Assembly (NCBI GenBank): GCA_003243255.1
Contig: QFQM01000113.1
Span: forward strand, 1-14,315
Reading direction: 5' to 3'
DNA length: 14,315 nucleotides
Source of the DNA: Flavobacterium psychrophilum
GTDB taxonomy: Bacteria; Bacteroidota; Bacteroidia; Flavobacteriales; Flavobacteriaceae
The position numbers and the translations under genes were made by a program. Under the pieces are notes generated by a model. The model was not told where the DNA came from. It was given only the letters and a program-made list of their open reading frames with translations, and did no database searches. Positions 14,270 to 14,315 of the stretch are shown piece after piece. How positions within the stretch are numbered: the stretch's first letter is position 1; each line of letters starts with the position of its first letter.

Positions 14270-14307
14270 ATAAAACAAAAAACCCTATCCGTATTGGATA
14301 GGGTTTT
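14270..14307 (-). terminator. Right copy of the hairpin repeat; terminator of a gene beyond the window
   Basis: AAAACCCTATCC (14279-14290), loop GTATT, GGATAGGGTTTT (14296-14307) form a perfect 12-bp stem. On the minus strand it is followed by a T-rich tail (TTTTTTGTTTTAT once the stem's own T run is counted), as expected for an intrinsic terminator of a minus-strand gene entering from the right. It could act on both strands. Confidence 0.8.
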
Positions 14308-14315
14308 CAAAAGAA

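Noticed and set aside
14087..14278. Minus-strand open frame of 63 codons across the GC-rich element
   Set aside because: It is built from palindromic repeat sequence (translating to SPDSYRG-like strings), has no domain or signal, and spans two terminator-like hairpins.
1..14315. CRISPR arrays, tRNA or rRNA genes, prophage or transposase genes
   Set aside because: No regularly spaced repeats, cloverleaf-like sequences, rRNA-like stretches or transposase motifs were found on either strand.

Overview
The window looks like a chromosomal piece of a Flavobacterium-like member of the Bacteroidetes. It is AT-rich, and its starts lack Shine-Dalgarno sequences. Several upstream regions carry the Bacteroidetes -33 TTG / -7 TAnnTTTG promoter pattern. 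A large surface protein ends in a type IX secretion (T9SS) type B sorting domain. The gene order anmK / acyl-CoA dehydrogenase also fits this group. No phage, tRNA, rRNA, CRISPR or intact transposase was seen.

Left part (1-2839): on the minus strand lie a LytTR response regulator whose receiver lacks the usual phospho-Asp and Lys, an unnoticed 56-residue lipoprotein gene with its own promoter, an 18-bp hairpin, and a TPR lipoprotein running off the left edge with a TTG start abutting that hairpin. A NarL/LuxR-type response regulator is divergent from the LytTR gene. The shared 104-bp spacer holds a perfect -7 box, a TTACGG/CCGTAA inverted repeat and two copies of a 12-mer.

Middle (2836-5659): anmK (cell-wall sugar recycling) converges on the NarL-type regulator, sharing a TTAA that holds both stop codons. 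Divergent to it is a short-chain acyl-CoA dehydrogenase with a clear promoter and a strong terminator. About 490 bp without a gene follow, with a C-rich stretch, a candidate promoter and two hairpins (possible leader or small RNA).

Right-centre (5660-10467): a small XRE regulator; an 811-residue hybrid kinase (two membrane segments, HisKA, HATPase, receiver, HPt); and, convergent with it, an NtrC-type sigma-54 activator (receiver, AAA+, Fis HTH). Next to the activator is a small exported PepSY-like protein. Upstream of that gene is a near-consensus -24/-12 element, and 110-140 bp further upstream are two similar palindromes spaced two helical turns apart. I infer one circuit: envelope signal, kinase, HPt, activator, sigma-54 promoter of the exported protein. 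This is the most interesting system in the window.

Right end (10468-14315): a 1112-residue T9SS-secreted repeat protein, an AT-rich spacer, then a GC-rich palindromic intergenic element bracketed by two similar hairpin repeats. The last repeat is a good terminator for a minus-strand gene beyond the window.
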